In this document: one piece after another, positions 52,283-62,235 of the stretch | Layout of the letters: each line of letters opens with the position of its first letter | Numbering within the stretch: position 1 is the stretch's first letter | DNA from: Parabacteroides distasonis | Lineage (GTDB): Bacteria > Bacteroidota > Bacteroidia > Bacteroidales > Tannerellaceae | DNA: 64,000 nucleotides | Direction: 5' to 3' | NCBI GenBank assembly: GCA_021531385.1 | Contig: JAFBIR010000004.1 | Location: 181,469-245,468 of the forward strand | The notes under the pieces: model-generated | Database searches by the model: none | What the model saw: the letters and a program-made list of their open reading frames with translations, nothing else | What the model was told of the DNA's origin: nothing | Position numbers and translations under genes: made by a program

Positions 52283-53296
52283 ATGTTAAAGATAGTGGCA
52301 CATATTGAGCGTTTGCTTTGGACACAGGATTGCGTGATTCTGCCGGGATGGGGCGGTTTTATGCGCCAAACCTTGTCTGCCACTTATGATGAGGCTACAC
52401 ATACCTTCTGCCCGGCACGTAAGGAACTGATGTTTAATGCTACCCTGCAGCATAGCGATGGCTTGCTTGTGGAGTCTTACCGCAAGGCGCTTGGTGTGGA
52501 TTATCCGCAGGCGCAGTTGCTCATGGAGGAGGATTTGCGTGTTTTGCGTAGCCAGTTGCAGGCAGAGCGCCAGGTTGCTTTGGGACGGTTGGGTACGTTC
52601 TCTTTGGGTGATGAAGATCAGCTGATCTTCACCCCGGGCGATGAGGCCTGGTTGAATGCGGATTATTATGGTTTGCGGCAATTCATTTTGCAGCCATTGC
52701 CCTTATTGGAGGAACAAGCGTTGACTTCTTCCTCGAAAGCGCTCCCAAAGCGGGAGATGTATTACATCCCGGTTCCTCGCCGTCTGTTGCAGGGCTTGAC
52801 GGGTGCGGCAGCGGCTGTTTTGCTGTTCTTCTGCTTCTCTACGCCGGTGACAGAGGTGAACCGTACCGCTTATACCGCCAGCTTCATACCGACGGAGATC
52901 ACGACTTCGTTGCGGGAAGTGAGAGAGGAGCCTATCTCAATGCCTCTTTCTTCAACAGAAGGGGAGGAGCAGCCCGTGGAGGCAGGGGCCCCGGTTGCGT
53001 TGGTGGAGGCAAAGTCGGTTTCGCAGAAAGCGGAGGTATCAGTGGCGGAAAAAACGGAGACTCCTCGAAAGATGTATCATTTGGTGATTGCCAGTTTCCC
53101 GACAGAGGCTCAAGCCAATACATATATGGATACTGTGGATAGACAGCAATATCGCCAGCTGGGTAAAGTGACCCGTAATGGGAAATGTCGGGTCTATGCG
53201 GCACGGTTTGACAACCGTGTGGAGGCAGAGCGTCAACTGGCTCAGCTGCGGCAGACCGATCGCTACAAGGATGCTTGGTTGTTCATTAGTAAATAA
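52283..53296 (+). CDS. HU/CCDC81-like and SPOR-domain membrane protein
   Basis: The start at 52283 (MLKIVAHIERLLWTQ) is chosen because the upstream part lies within the promoter. The 337-residue protein has an N-terminal HU-like (CCDC81-like) part (CVILPGWGGFMRQ; VALGRLGTFSLGDEDQLIFT), a membrane segment near 180-200 (LLQGLTGAAAAVLLFFCFS), a Ser/Glu-rich linker and a C-terminal SPOR domain (YHLVIASFPTEAQANTYMDT...AWLFISK). SPOR binds denuded peptidoglycan at division sites, so the HU-like part faces the cytoplasm: the protein may link DNA to septal peptidoglycan. It is coupled to the helicase gene (TAATG). Confidence 0.85.
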   Translation: MLKIVAHIERLLWTQDCVILPGWGGFMRQTLSATYDEATHTFCPARKELMFNATLQHSDGLLVESYRKALGVDYPQAQLLMEEDLRVLRSQLQAERQVALGRLGTFSLGDEDQLIFTPGDEAWLNADYYGLRQFILQPLPLLEEQALTSSSKALPKREMYYIPVPRRLLQGLTGAAAAVLLFFCFSTPVTEVNRTAYTASFIPTEITTSLREVREEPISMPLSSTEGEEQPVEAGAPVALVEAKSVSQKAEVSVAEKTETPRKMYHLVIASFPTEAQANTYMDTVDRQQYRQLGKVTRNGKCRVYAARFDNRVEAERQLAQLRQTDRYKDAWLFISK

Positions 53297-55299
53297 TGGA
53301 CTTTACCTTAGACACCGATAATCTGGAATTTCAGGATGCGTTGAATTTGATCACGCATACGCATCAATCGGTTTTTCTTACCGGTAAGGCCGGAACGGGA
53401 AAATCTACCTTCCTCAAATATATCTGCCAGCATACGAAGAAGAAGCATGTGGTGTTGGCACCTACAGGTATCGCGGCGATCAATGCGGGAGGTGTCACCT
53501 TGCACTCCTTTTTCAGATTGCCTTTCCGACCGATGTTGCCTGATGATCCGGACCTAAGTACGCAGCATGGCCGCATCTATGATTTCTTTAAATATCCCAA
53601 AGAGAAGCGTAAGATCTTGCAGGAGGTAGAGCTGATCATCATTGATGAGATCTCCATGGTGCGTGCTGATCTGATTGACTGCATCGACAAAATCTTGCGT
53701 GTCTTTTCCGGTAATCCCCGGATGCCGTTTGGGGGGAAGCAACTGCTGTTTGTGGGGGATGTGTTCCAATTAGAGCCGGTGGTGAAGGTGGATGAGCGAG
53801 AGATCTTGGCCCGTTTTTATCCCAATCCCTTTTTCTTCTCGGCCCATGTGTTCCAAGCGATCAATTTAGTGCCGATAGAGTTGCGCAAGGTGTATCGGCA
53901 ACGGGATTCACGCTTTGTGCAGATCCTGGATCGTATTCGGGCGAACGAGGCTTCGGCTAAGGAGTTAAATACCCTCAATACCCGTTGTTTCCCAACGTTT
54001 GAACCGCAAAACGAGGATATGTATGTGACGTTGGCTACCCGACGTGACCAGGTGGATCATATCAACGAGAAGAAATTGGCAGCGTTGCCGGGTGAGGAGT
54101 TTGTGTCGATGGGTAAGTTAGAGGGTGATTTTCCGGAATCCTCTTTGCCAACGCAGTTGCAGCTTTCCATTAAGGAGCAAGCGCAGGTCATCTTCATTGA
54201 TAATGACCGTGACCGTCGCTGGGTGAACGGGACGATCGGTATGGTGTCGGGCATTGATGCGGATGGGAAGGTGTATGTGCTTTTGGAAAATGGGGTGGAA
54301 CATTTGGTGGAACCTACCACTTGGCGGAATTACAAATATACCTACAACGAGCAGGAGAAGCGCATCGAGGAAGAGATTATCGGTACGTTCGAGCAGTTAC
54401 CGCTGCGCTTGGCATGGGCAATTACCATCCATAAGAGTCAAGGACTGACATTCAGTCGAGTCGTGGTGGATTTGACCGGCGGTGTCTTCGCCGGAGGACA
54501 AACTTATGTAGCGTTGAGTCGTTGCACCTCGTTGGATGGTTTGGTGTTGCGAAGTCCGGTCAAGCCGCAAGATATTTTCGTCCGTAAGGAGATCGTCTCG
54601 TTTAGCCGGGCCTTCAATGATCCTCGTCTGATAGAACAGAGCTTGCGAGAGAGCGAGGCGGAGTTGCTGTATGGGCGTGCCGCAGCTAACTTTCGCAAAG
54701 GGGCGATGAAAGAGGCGGTAGAGGCTTTTGTGGCGGCAGTGGAAAAACGAAATGAGTTAGCGAATCCGGCGGTACAGCGATTGTTGCGCCTGAAGTTGGA
54801 GAAGTTGAATAGCCAACGAGAGCAGATCAAAGCGTTGCGCGGAGAGCTGTTGGTGATACGGAAAGATTTGCAGGAATATGCCAAGGAGCATTACCTGATG
54901 GGCAATGAGTGCATTACGAAGGCGCATGACCCACGGGCGGCGTTGCGTTGTTTTGATAAGGCTTTGAAGTTGAATCCCACTTTTGTGGACGCATGGGTAC
55001 GTAAAGGCGTAACACTTTTAGATTTGGATGAGGACGAGGAGGCTTATCGCTGCTTGAACCAAGCCGTGAAATTGTCTCCCAAAGGGTTTAAAGCTCGCTA
55101 CAATCGAGGAAAGTGCTTGTTGAAAATGGGAAAAGAGGAGGAGGCGTTAGCCGATTTCCTGACGGTACTGCCTGATCATAAGGATCACCCCAACCTGCAT
55201 GCCTACTTAGCAGAGACATACAAACAGTTGGGGGATGAGTTATCTGCGGCGCAGCATGAGAAATTAGCGAAATACTATCGCCGCCAGAAGAAAGGTTAA
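53296..55299 (+). CDS. Pif1-like helicase with C-terminal tetratricopeptide repeats
   Basis: A 667-residue protein. Residues 1-450 are a superfamily 1 helicase of the Pif1/RecD type: Walker A GKAGTGKSTFLKYI, VLAPTGIAAINAGGVTLHSF, Walker B LIIIDEISMVRADLID, and late motifs TIHKSQGLTFSRVVVDL and YVALSRCTSLDGLVL. Residues about 520-660 are tetratricopeptide repeats (ALRCFDKALKLNPTFVDAW; GKCLLKMGKEEEALADFLTV). Helicase plus TPR is a Bacteroidetes arrangement. Role: unwinding DNA structures, with the TPRs docking partners. Translated directly after the HU/SPOR gene. Confidence 0.9.
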   Translation: MDFTLDTDNLEFQDALNLITHTHQSVFLTGKAGTGKSTFLKYICQHTKKKHVVLAPTGIAAINAGGVTLHSFFRLPFRPMLPDDPDLSTQHGRIYDFFKYPKEKRKILQEVELIIIDEISMVRADLIDCIDKILRVFSGNPRMPFGGKQLLFVGDVFQLEPVVKVDEREILARFYPNPFFFSAHVFQAINLVPIELRKVYRQRDSRFVQILDRIRANEASAKELNTLNTRCFPTFEPQNEDMYVTLATRRDQVDHINEKKLAALPGEEFVSMGKLEGDFPESSLPTQLQLSIKEQAQVIFIDNDRDRRWVNGTIGMVSGIDADGKVYVLLENGVEHLVEPTTWRNYKYTYNEQEKRIEEEIIGTFEQLPLRLAWAITIHKSQGLTFSRVVVDLTGGVFAGGQTYVALSRCTSLDGLVLRSPVKPQDIFVRKEIVSFSRAFNDPRLIEQSLRESEAELLYGRAAANFRKGAMKEAVEAFVAAVEKRNELANPAVQRLLRLKLEKLNSQREQIKALRGELLVIRKDLQEYAKEHYLMGNECITKAHDPRAALRCFDKALKLNPTFVDAWVRKGVTLLDLDEDEEAYRCLNQAVKLSPKGFKARYNRGKCLLKMGKEEEALADFLTVLPDHKDHPNLHAYLAETYKQLGDELSAAQHEKLAKYYRRQKKG

Positions 55300-56144
55300 G
55301 CGTATTTCTCCGCCATCTTCCGCATGAATGCCAAACTACCTTTCGCCAATTCTTCGGCTGGATATTTGGAGGGGCGCCACAACGAAACAGCCTCTGCCAT
55401 GCCTGGAATGGAATTGGAGAAGTTTTCTAATACTAAACGCCCCTTGAAGTTGATCGCTTGAAGCCCTTTGAACAGGTCATCCCAACGGACATTGCCCTCG
55501 CCAAGCATACCACGGTCGCTTTCGGTCATGTGGATGTGTTGCAAGCGTGCCCCAGCGGCAACCACTGGCTGATAGAAGCTGGTCTCTTCGATGCACATGT
55601 GGAACGTGTCCAGATGCAGGGAGAGATTGGGAGCACCTACCCGTTCTATGAACCGAAGGACCTCCTCTGCGGAGGTGCACATATAGGTTTCGTAGCGATT
55701 GATGGGCTCAATACCTAATGTCACTTCCGCTTGTGCGGCATAGGCGGCCGCTTCTGACCATACTTCACAAAGCGTGTCTTCCTCCGCCGCGGTACGCTGT
55801 TTGCCGCTGAACACACCGATACCGGCATGCAAAACACCGCCAATGTAGTGTGTCTCTAAGGCTTCCGCCTTGTCAACAGCCGCTTTCAACAGGCGAACAG
55901 CCTCTCTCGGATGTGTTGGGATATGCGCTTCGGGAGGTAGGTTGAGCGCACAGGTGACCTGAAGGTTGTGTGCCTTCAGCTGCTTTTTTACGGTTGGTGC
56001 GTCAAATTCCATACTGGGTGGGAGCAGAATCTCCAAAAGGTCGAATCCCGCTGCTGCGGTTTGTTGGATGGCATACAATCCACTCTCCGGGGTCCACATA
56101 GGTGGAACCCAAGAGAGAATGGAACAGCCAAATATGGGGTTCAT
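55296..56144 (-). CDS. TIM-barrel sugar-phosphate isomerase/epimerase
   Basis: A 282-residue protein of the xylose-isomerase-like TIM-barrel family. Metal ligand regions visible are VTLGIEPINRYETYMCTSAE (Glu), LSLHLDTFHMCIEETSFYQP (Asp-x-x-His), LQHIHMTESDRGMLGEGNVR (His) and RLVLENFSNSIPGM (Glu). D-tagatose/hydroxypyruvate isomerase-type or inosose-type enzymes share this set; the substrate is unclear. It converges with the helicase gene by 4 nt and precedes (on the minus strand) from the SDR gene by 30 bp. Confidence 0.88.
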   Translation of the reverse strand: MNPIFGCSILSWVPPMWTPESGLYAIQQTAAAGFDLLEILLPPSMEFDAPTVKKQLKAHNLQVTCALNLPPEAHIPTHPREAVRLLKAAVDKAEALETHYIGGVLHAGIGVFSGKQRTAAEEDTLCEVWSEAAAYAAQAEVTLGIEPINRYETYMCTSAEEVLRFIERVGAPNLSLHLDTFHMCIEETSFYQPVVAAGARLQHIHMTESDRGMLGEGNVRWDDLFKGLQAINFKGRLVLENFSNSIPGMAEAVSLWRPSKYPAEELAKGSLAFMRKMAEKYA

Positions 56145-56174
56145 GTCTTATCTTTTTTGATTGTGAATAAATAG

Positions 56175-57671
56175 TTATTTCTCTTTGTAGTCCGCATAGA
56201 TCGACTGGTCATACACCCGGTTCTCCTCCTTACTGTGGAAAGGATAATAGACCTGCGCGAAGAAGGGATTGCCTTTGGCGATCGCATCGTAGTTCCAGGG
56301 CATCGGCAGGCACTCCGGACACCAGTGGCCTCCTTGCAAGATGAGTGCGGGAGATGCCTGGAAGCGATGGCCAAACTGGCACTCCCACTCCAATGGGGTG
56401 GCCATATCACCCTCCTTCATGGTCGAGGAGAGGCATTTGCCCCCTCGGAAGGCAGCGGCTTGCTGCATATCCTCGATCGTGAGGGCAGAGAGCGGTTTAC
56501 TTTCGTCATAGCCGTGATCCAGCAGGGTGGGCTTCTCGGAGGGGCGCACTTTCAGGAGGTCATTCCATTCGGGAATGGATTGCCAAGCCTCGAAGGAGCC
56601 AAAATAGGCGGAGATACGGGCCTCGTTCCGTTTCTTGATCCAATCGCGTGTGCCTAAGCCAGGAGTCTGGGCGATTTTCCCCATGCCCCATTTAATGAGC
56701 GAAGGCGGCACAATCTTGGCCAAATGGAAATACCAAGGTACCTGCTGAGCCATCCATGCGAAGTACTCCTCGCAAGGGGTATTGCTGCGGAAGTGCAGAT
56801 AGTTCTCTAAAACATCGCTGTCGGTGTACCATTGTCCGTGGAAATTGCGGATTGCAAACCAGTTGGGCTCAAAAATCTTTTCTACGGGTGGGCAACCAAT
56901 CGCTTTCAGCAGCTTCTCCTCAAACTCATAGTTGGTCAGTCTGTATGAGGGGCCGCTACTGATGTTGTAGAAGCGATTCCAAAATTCATCGGGCACCCAA
57001 TCTTCACATACATTGGCTAACAGACGGCCGGAGTCTTGTGCGGTAGCCCATTCCAATACACCGTCCAAAGGCACATGGAAGGTAATGGGGTCTGAACCTT
57101 TCATCAATAATTCTGGATAAAGGATGCCTGTTTGACGGAGGCAAGTCCAATGTTTAATGCCTGACTCCACGAAGATACGCTCAGCGATGGTCTTCGAGAT
57201 GGCGTAATGGTCGTATATGCTGATATTGATCGGATCGCCTGTACGTCCCCAATGAACCGGGGCATTGCGGTGGCCTAACTGGGCTACAGAACCAATGTAA
57301 ACTACCTTGATTTCGTCGGCATTGGGTTGCGCTAACACCGCTTTAGCGATATGCTGAGCTGCGGTCGTATTGACTTTCAAGGTCTTCTTTGGGAAATAGT
57401 CGGCAGCGGGTGACACCATTCCACCCACATGCAGTACATAGTCCGCTCCAGTGATACCTTTCAATACATCGTCATAATTCATCAAGTCTCCCCACACGAT
57501 GTGAATGCCCTCCATGCGTTCAAACTCCGCCAACTTCTTTTTGTTGACTTGACTGGGTCTGGCCAACAACGTAACTTGAAAGCGATCCAGTCGTTGAACG
57601 AATTCCATGAGGCCCGCATGGCCCATAGTGCCGGTGGCACCTGTCAAAAAGATCCTCTTTTTGTTTTTCAT
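56175..57671 (-). CDS. NAD-dependent epimerase/dehydratase with C-terminal zinc ribbon
   Basis: A 498-residue protein. The N-terminal part is an extended SDR: GATGTMGHAGLMEFV, VLHVGGMVSPAADYFPKKTL and the active-site Tyr-x3-Lys in IYDHYAISKTIAE. After about residue 400 comes an unusual tail, with WECQFGHRFQASPALILQGG and HWCPECLPMP, giving a Cys-x3-His...Cys-x2-Cys set like a treble-clef or zinc ribbon. The combination is not a textbook one. Substrate unknown; the neighbouring isomerase suggests sugar or polyol metabolism. Confidence 0.85.
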   Translation of the reverse strand: MKNKKRIFLTGATGTMGHAGLMEFVQRLDRFQVTLLARPSQVNKKKLAEFERMEGIHIVWGDLMNYDDVLKGITGADYVLHVGGMVSPAADYFPKKTLKVNTTAAQHIAKAVLAQPNADEIKVVYIGSVAQLGHRNAPVHWGRTGDPINISIYDHYAISKTIAERIFVESGIKHWTCLRQTGILYPELLMKGSDPITFHVPLDGVLEWATAQDSGRLLANVCEDWVPDEFWNRFYNISSGPSYRLTNYEFEEKLLKAIGCPPVEKIFEPNWFAIRNFHGQWYTDSDVLENYLHFRSNTPCEEYFAWMAQQVPWYFHLAKIVPPSLIKWGMGKIAQTPGLGTRDWIKKRNEARISAYFGSFEAWQSIPEWNDLLKVRPSEKPTLLDHGYDESKPLSALTIEDMQQAAAFRGGKCLSSTMKEGDMATPLEWECQFGHRFQASPALILQGGHWCPECLPMPWNYDAIAKGNPFFAQVYYPFHSKEENRVYDQSIYADYKEK

Positions 57672-57732
57672 GCTATATTAATATATGTATAGTAAAAAAC
57701 GTATGTTGCCTATTGCGGGAGCGAAGGTACAA

Positions 57733-57770
57733 AAAAACTCTCAACCTCCTTGATGAGATTGAGAGTTTTT
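57733..57770 (-). terminator. Strong terminator of the tRNA pair
   Basis: AAAAACTCTCAA (57733-57744) and TTGAGAGTTTTT (57759-57770) pair exactly over 12 bp and give a T-run on either strand. It lies 1 bp beyond the end of the first tRNA. Confidence 0.85.
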
Positions 57771-57771
57771 G

Positions 57772-57843
57772 TAGTGGATACGAGAATCGAACTCGTATTG
57801 CATGCGTGAGAGGCATGTGTCCTAACCATTAGACGAATCCACC
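57772..57843 (-). tRNA. tRNA-Glu (anticodon CTC)
   Basis: The 72-nt cloverleaf on the minus strand starts GGTGGAT, has D-arm GTCTAATGGTTAGGAC, anticodon arm CATGC-CTCTCAC-GCATG (anticodon CTC at loop positions 34-36), and T-arm ACGAG-TTCGATT-CTCGT, ending ATCCACTA. It reads GAG codons. No CCA is encoded. It is nearly identical to the next tRNA. Confidence 0.93.
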
Positions 57844-57871
57844 GGTTTGTGTCGTTTCAATCTTGGTTTTG

Positions 57872-57943
57872 TAGTGGATACGAGAATCGAACTCGTATTG
57901 CATGCGTGAGAGGCATGTGTCCTAACCATTAGACGAATCCACC
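57872..57943 (-). tRNA. tRNA-Glu (anticodon CTC), second copy
   Basis: Same 72-nt cloverleaf as the copy exactly 100 bp downstream, with the same anticodon CTC. The two tRNAs, the promoter at 57978-58007 and the terminator at 57733-57770 form a compact two-gene unit. Confidence 0.93.
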
Positions 57944-57977
57944 AGTTAGCTGTCAACCTTGATTGATTTTGACGCTG

Positions 57978-58007
57978 CAAAGGTAATGCTATTTTTTGAA
58001 TCTGCAA
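57978..58007 (-). promoter_or_regulatory. Promoter of the tRNA-Glu pair
   Basis: On the minus strand TTG (58007-58005) is followed after 19 nt by TACCTTTG (57985-57978), with the upstream tRNA beginning 34 bp beyond. Confidence 0.75.
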
Positions 58008-58079
58008 GAGTTGGATGCAAAAAAATGCATCATGTCGTGCTTTTTTACGGCTTAGGGTTGCTTTTTCGTCTGCTTTTCA

Positions 58080-58109
58080 TTGCTGCCTCTGTTTATTTAT
58101 CTAACTTTG
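58080..58109 (+). promoter_or_regulatory. Promoter of the methylmalonyl-CoA mutase operon
   Basis: TTG (58080-58082), 19 nt, then TAACTTTG (58102-58109). The leader is about 55 nt before the mutA start at 58169. No riboswitch is seen in it. Confidence 0.7.
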
Positions 58110-58168
58110 CCACCTGAATATGAGTAGTATGAAACAGTACTAATACCATTTAATAAATAACTAATATT

Positions 58169-60028
58169 ATGGCAGAACAAAAAGAAAAACTTTTCTCTGA
58201 ATTCGCTCCGGTCTCTACTGAGGATTGGGTAGCGAAGATTACGGCCGACTTGAAAGGAGTCCCGTTTGAGAAAAAGCTTGTTTGGAAGACAGGCGAAGGA
58301 TTTAATGTGAATCCTTTCTATCGTTTGGAGGACATTGAGGGTCTGAAAACGACTGAGTCACTCCCCGGTGAGTTCCCCTATGTTCGTGGAACCAAGAAGG
58401 ATAACGATTGGAAGGTGCGCCAGAACATCGAGGTTTGTTGCTTCAAGGCGGCGAATGAGAAGGCATTAGACATCCTGAACAAGGGCGTTACCTCTCTGGG
58501 CTTCGTGATCAAGGGTGATGACGTGAACAAGGAGAATATCGCTACATTGTTGGATGGTATCTGCCCGCAGGCTGTGGAGCTCAACTTCAATACCTGCTTG
58601 TGCAAGGCAGAGGAGTTGATCGGCATTTTGGCTGAGGTGTTCCAGAGCAAGGGTGCGGACTTGGAGAAGTGCTATGGCTCTGTCAACTACGATCCGTTCA
58701 AGAAACCGTTGATTAAGGGTAAGGAGAATCAGAACTGGGTAGAGAGCGCTGCGGCTGTGCTCAAGGCTGGTGCGGCTCTGCCGAAGTATCGTGTGTTAGC
58801 GGTTAATGCGTTTAATTTGAACAATGCAGGCGCGTTTATCACACAGGAGTTGGGTTATGCCTTGGCTTGGGGTAACGAGTTGCTCGCAAAGCTGACTGAG
58901 GCTGGCTTCACGGTAGATGAGGTAGCGAAGAACATCAAGTTCAACTTCGGTATCAGCTCCAACTACTTCATGGAGATTGCGAAGTTCCGTGCGGCTCGTT
59001 GGTTGTGGGCAGAGATCGTGAAGGCTTATGCACCGGCTTGCGATTGCTCTTGCAAGATGCATGTACATGCGCAGACTTCTGAGTGGAACATGACGATTTT
59101 CGACGCTCACGTAAATCTGTTGCGTTCACAGACAGAGGCTATGTCTGCCGCTATTGCCGGTGTAGATTCGATCACGGTTCGTCCGTTCGATAAAACTTAT
59201 CAGACTCCGGATGACTTCTCTGAGCGTATCGCTCGTAACCAGCAGTTGCTGTTGAAGGAGGAGTCTCACTTTGATAAGGTTGTTGATCCTTCCGCTGGTT
59301 CTTATTATGTAGAGGTATTGACCAACTCTTTGGCTGATGTCGCTTGGAAGTTGTTCCTCGATGTAGAGGAGAAGGGTGGTTTCGCGGCGTTGGCTAACGC
59401 CGGTGAGATCCAGAAGGCGGTTAATGCGTCTAACGAGGCTCGTCATAAGAACGTGGCTACTCGTCGTGAGATCTTGTTGGGCTCTAACCAGTATCCTAAC
59501 TTCACGGAGGTGGCTGTAGAGAAGATCAAAGAGACAGCTTCTGCTTGCTGTGGTGGCGGTCACTGTGGTGAGGCTACGATCACGGCACTTGACTTCTCTC
59601 GTGGTGCTTCTGAATTTGAGGCATTGCGTTTGGCTACCGAGAAGAGTGGCAAGACCCCGAAGGTGTTCATGTTGACCATTGGTAATTTAGCTATGCGTTT
59701 GGCTCGTTCTCAGTTCTCTGCAAACTTCTTCGCATGCGCAGGTTATAAGATCATCGACAACTTAGGCTTCGAGACTGTAGAGGCTGGAGTTGAGGCAGCT
59801 GTGAAGGCTGGTGCTGAGGTGGTTGTATTGTGCTCAAGCGACGATGAGTATGCAACATTCGCTCCGGAGGCATTCAAGGCTTTGGCTGGACGTGCAGAGT
59901 TTGTAGTAGCGGGTGCTCCTGCTTGCATGGAGGATTTGAAGGCTGCCGGTATCGAGCAATTCATTAACGTGAAGAGCAACGTGCTGGAGACTTTGAAGGC
60001 ATTCAACGCTAAATTAGGAATCAACTAA
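58169..60028 (+). CDS. mutA: Methylmalonyl-CoA mutase small subunit
   Basis: A 619-residue protein, the usual length for MutA. It begins LFSEFAPVSTEDWVAKITAD and carries mutase-like barrel segments including NFGISSNYFMEIAKFRAARW and HVHAQTSEWNMTIFDAHVNL. The C-terminal domain (about 480-619) resembles the B12-binding fold but lacks the DxHxxG motif, as expected for the non-catalytic subunit. It pairs with mutB 40 bp downstream. Role: in the succinate-to-propionate pathway (succinyl-CoA/methylmalonyl-CoA) of Bacteroidales. Confidence 0.95.
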   Translation: MAEQKEKLFSEFAPVSTEDWVAKITADLKGVPFEKKLVWKTGEGFNVNPFYRLEDIEGLKTTESLPGEFPYVRGTKKDNDWKVRQNIEVCCFKAANEKALDILNKGVTSLGFVIKGDDVNKENIATLLDGICPQAVELNFNTCLCKAEELIGILAEVFQSKGADLEKCYGSVNYDPFKKPLIKGKENQNWVESAAAVLKAGAALPKYRVLAVNAFNLNNAGAFITQELGYALAWGNELLAKLTEAGFTVDEVAKNIKFNFGISSNYFMEIAKFRAARWLWAEIVKAYAPACDCSCKMHVHAQTSEWNMTIFDAHVNLLRSQTEAMSAAIAGVDSITVRPFDKTYQTPDDFSERIARNQQLLLKEESHFDKVVDPSAGSYYVEVLTNSLADVAWKLFLDVEEKGGFAALANAGEIQKAVNASNEARHKNVATRREILLGSNQYPNFTEVAVEKIKETASACCGGGHCGEATITALDFSRGASEFEALRLATEKSGKTPKVFMLTIGNLAMRLARSQFSANFFACAGYKIIDNLGFETVEAGVEAAVKAGAEVVVLCSSDDEYATFAPEAFKALAGRAEFVVAGAPACMEDLKAAGIEQFINVKSNVLETLKAFNAKLGIN

Positions 60029-60067
60029 GAATTATGACGTTTCATAATTCATAATTTTTCTGAGATC

Positions 60068-62215
60068 ATGAGACCAAATTTTAAAGATATAGATATCAAA
60101 AGTGCCGGATTCGCTGCTCAAAACGCTGCGGAATGGGCAAAGGCCAATGGTATTGAGGCTAACTGGAAGACACCTGAGCATATCGAGGTGAAACCCGTAT
60201 ATACCAAAGAAGATTTGGAGGGCATGGAGCACTTGAACTATGTGTCAGGTTTGCCTCCCTATTTGCGTGGTCCGTATAGCGCCATGTATCCGATGCGTCC
60301 TTGGACTATCCGTCAGTACGCTGGTTTCTCAACCGCTGAGGAGTCTAACGCATTCTATCGTCGTAACTTGGCTTCTGGCCAGAAGGGTTTGTCTGTAGCG
60401 TTTGACCTGCCGACTCACCGTGGTTACGATGCGGATAACGAGCGTGTAGTAGGTGACGTGGGTAAAGCCGGTGTATCTATCTGCTCGTTGGAGAACATGA
60501 AGGTATTGTTCGATGGTATTCCTTTGAACAAGATGTCTGTCTCCATGACGATGAACGGTGCCGTATTGCCCGTCTTGGCGTTCTACATCAACGCAGGTTT
60601 GGAGCAGGGTGCTAAGTTGGAGGAGATGGCTGGTACGATCCAGAACGATATCTTGAAGGAGTTCATGGTGCGTAACACCTATATCTATCCGCCTGAGTTC
60701 TCTATGCGTATCATCGCTGATATCTTTGAGTACACTTCACAGAAGATGCCGAAGTTCAACTCAATCTCTATCTCTGGTTACCACATGCAGGAGGCTGGTG
60801 CGACAGCCGACATCGAGATGGCTTACACGCTGTGCGATGGTCTGGAGTACCTCCGTGCCGGTGTGAACGCAGGTATCGACATCGATGCTTTCGCTCCCCG
60901 TCTCTCTTTCTTCTGGGCAATCGGCGTAAATCACTTCATGGAGATTGCGAAGATGCGTGCTGCACGTATGTTGTGGGCGAAGATCGTGAAGAGCTTTGGT
61001 GCGAAGAACCCGAAATCATTGGCTTTGCGTACACACTGCCAGACTTCAGGTTGGTCTTTGACAGAGCAGGATCCGTTCAACAACGTAGGTCGTACCTGTA
61101 TCGAGGCTATGGCTGCTGCATTGGGTCATACGCAGTCACTGCATACGAATGCGTTGGATGAGGCTATCGCCTTGCCGACTGACTTCTCCGCACGTATCGC
61201 ACGTAACACGCAGATTTACATCCAGGAGGAGACTAAGGTCTGCAAGCAGATTGACCCGTGGGGTGGTTCTTACTATGTAGAGACATTGACCAACGAATTG
61301 GTACACAAAGGCTGGGCATTGATCCAGGAGATCGAGAGCATGGGTGGTATGGCTAAGGCTATTGAGACAGGTCTGCCGAAGATGCGTATTGAGGAGGCTG
61401 CTGCTCGTACACAGGCTCGTATCGACTCTGGTATCCAGACGATCGTGGGTGTTAACAAGTATCGTTTGCCGAAGGAGGATCCGATCGACATCCTGGAGAT
61501 TGATAACACCGCTGTTCGTAACGAGCAGATTGAGCTGTTGAAGAAGTTGCGTGAGAATCGTGACGAGGCTGCTGTTCAGAAGGCTTTGGCTGACATTACA
61601 GAGTGCGTTCGTACGAAGCAGGGTAACCTCTTGGATTTGGCCGTTAAGGCTGCAGGTTTGCGTGCGTCATTGGGTGAGATTTCTGACGCTTGCGAGGCTG
61701 TTGTGGGTCGTTATAAAGCAATCATTAGAACTATTTCAGGCGTGTATTCATCAGAGACAAAGAAAGACGCTGACTTCCAGCGTGCTTGTGAGTTGTGTGA
61801 GCAATTCGCTAAGAAAGAGGGCCGTCAGCCGCGTATCATGATCGCGAAGATGGGTCAGGATGGTCATGACCGTGGTGCGAAGGTCGTAGCTACGGGTTAC
61901 GCTGACTGTGGTTTCGATGTCGATATGGGTCCGTTGTTCCAGACTCCGGCAGAGGCTGCTCGTCAGGCAGTAGAGAACGATGTGCACGTGATGGGTGTCT
62001 CTTCATTGGCAGCTGGTCACAAGACATTGGTTCCGCAGGTTATTGAGGAGTTGAAGAAGTTGGGTCGTGAGGACATCGTGGTTATCGCCGGTGGTGTCAT
62101 CCCTGCTCAGGACTATGACTTCTTGTATAAGGCTGGTGTAGCTGCTATCTTTGGTCCGGGTACTTCCGTAACGAAGGCTGCTTGCCAGATCTTGGAGATC
62201 CTGTTGGGTGAATAA
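60068..62215 (+). CDS. mutB: Methylmalonyl-CoA mutase large subunit (B12-dependent)
   Basis: A 715-residue catalytic subunit. Residues about 1-560 form the substrate barrel ([69 protein letters not shown] [17 protein letters not shown]). The C-terminal B12 domain has DGHDRG at residues 598-603, the DxHxxG motif whose His coordinates cobalt. It interconverts methylmalonyl-CoA and succinyl-CoA with adenosylcobalamin. Full-length, intact; the terminator follows at 62236. Confidence 0.98.
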   Translation: MRPNFKDIDIKSAGFAAQNAAEWAKANGIEANWKTPEHIEVKPVYTKEDLEGMEHLNYVSGLPPYLRGPYSAMYPMRPWTIRQYAGFSTAEESNAFYRRNLASGQKGLSVAFDLPTHRGYDADNERVVGDVGKAGVSICSLENMKVLFDGIPLNKMSVSMTMNGAVLPVLAFYINAGLEQGAKLEEMAGTIQNDILKEFMVRNTYIYPPEFSMRIIADIFEYTSQKMPKFNSISISGYHMQEAGATADIEMAYTLCDGLEYLRAGVNAGIDIDAFAPRLSFFWAIGVNHFMEIAKMRAARMLWAKIVKSFGAKNPKSLALRTHCQTSGWSLTEQDPFNNVGRTCIEAMAAALGHTQSLHTNALDEAIALPTDFSARIARNTQIYIQEETKVCKQIDPWGGSYYVETLTNELVHKGWALIQEIESMGGMAKAIETGLPKMRIEEAAARTQARIDSGIQTIVGVNKYRLPKEDPIDILEIDNTAVRNEQIELLKKLRENRDEAAVQKALADITECVRTKQGNLLDLAVKAAGLRASLGEISDACEAVVGRYKAIIRTISGVYSSETKKDADFQRACELCEQFAKKEGRQPRIMIAKMGQDGHDRGAKVVATGYADCGFDVDMGPLFQTPAEAARQAVENDVHVMGVSSLAAGHKTLVPQVIEELKKLGREDIVVIAGGVIPAQDYDFLYKAGVAAIFGPGTSVTKAACQILEILLGE

Positions 62216-62235
62216 TCATAGGATAATTCCTACAT

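Noticed and set aside
57960..58168. mutA leader examined for a cobalamin riboswitch
   Set aside because: No GCCACTG or B12-box sequence is present; only a simple promoter is seen.
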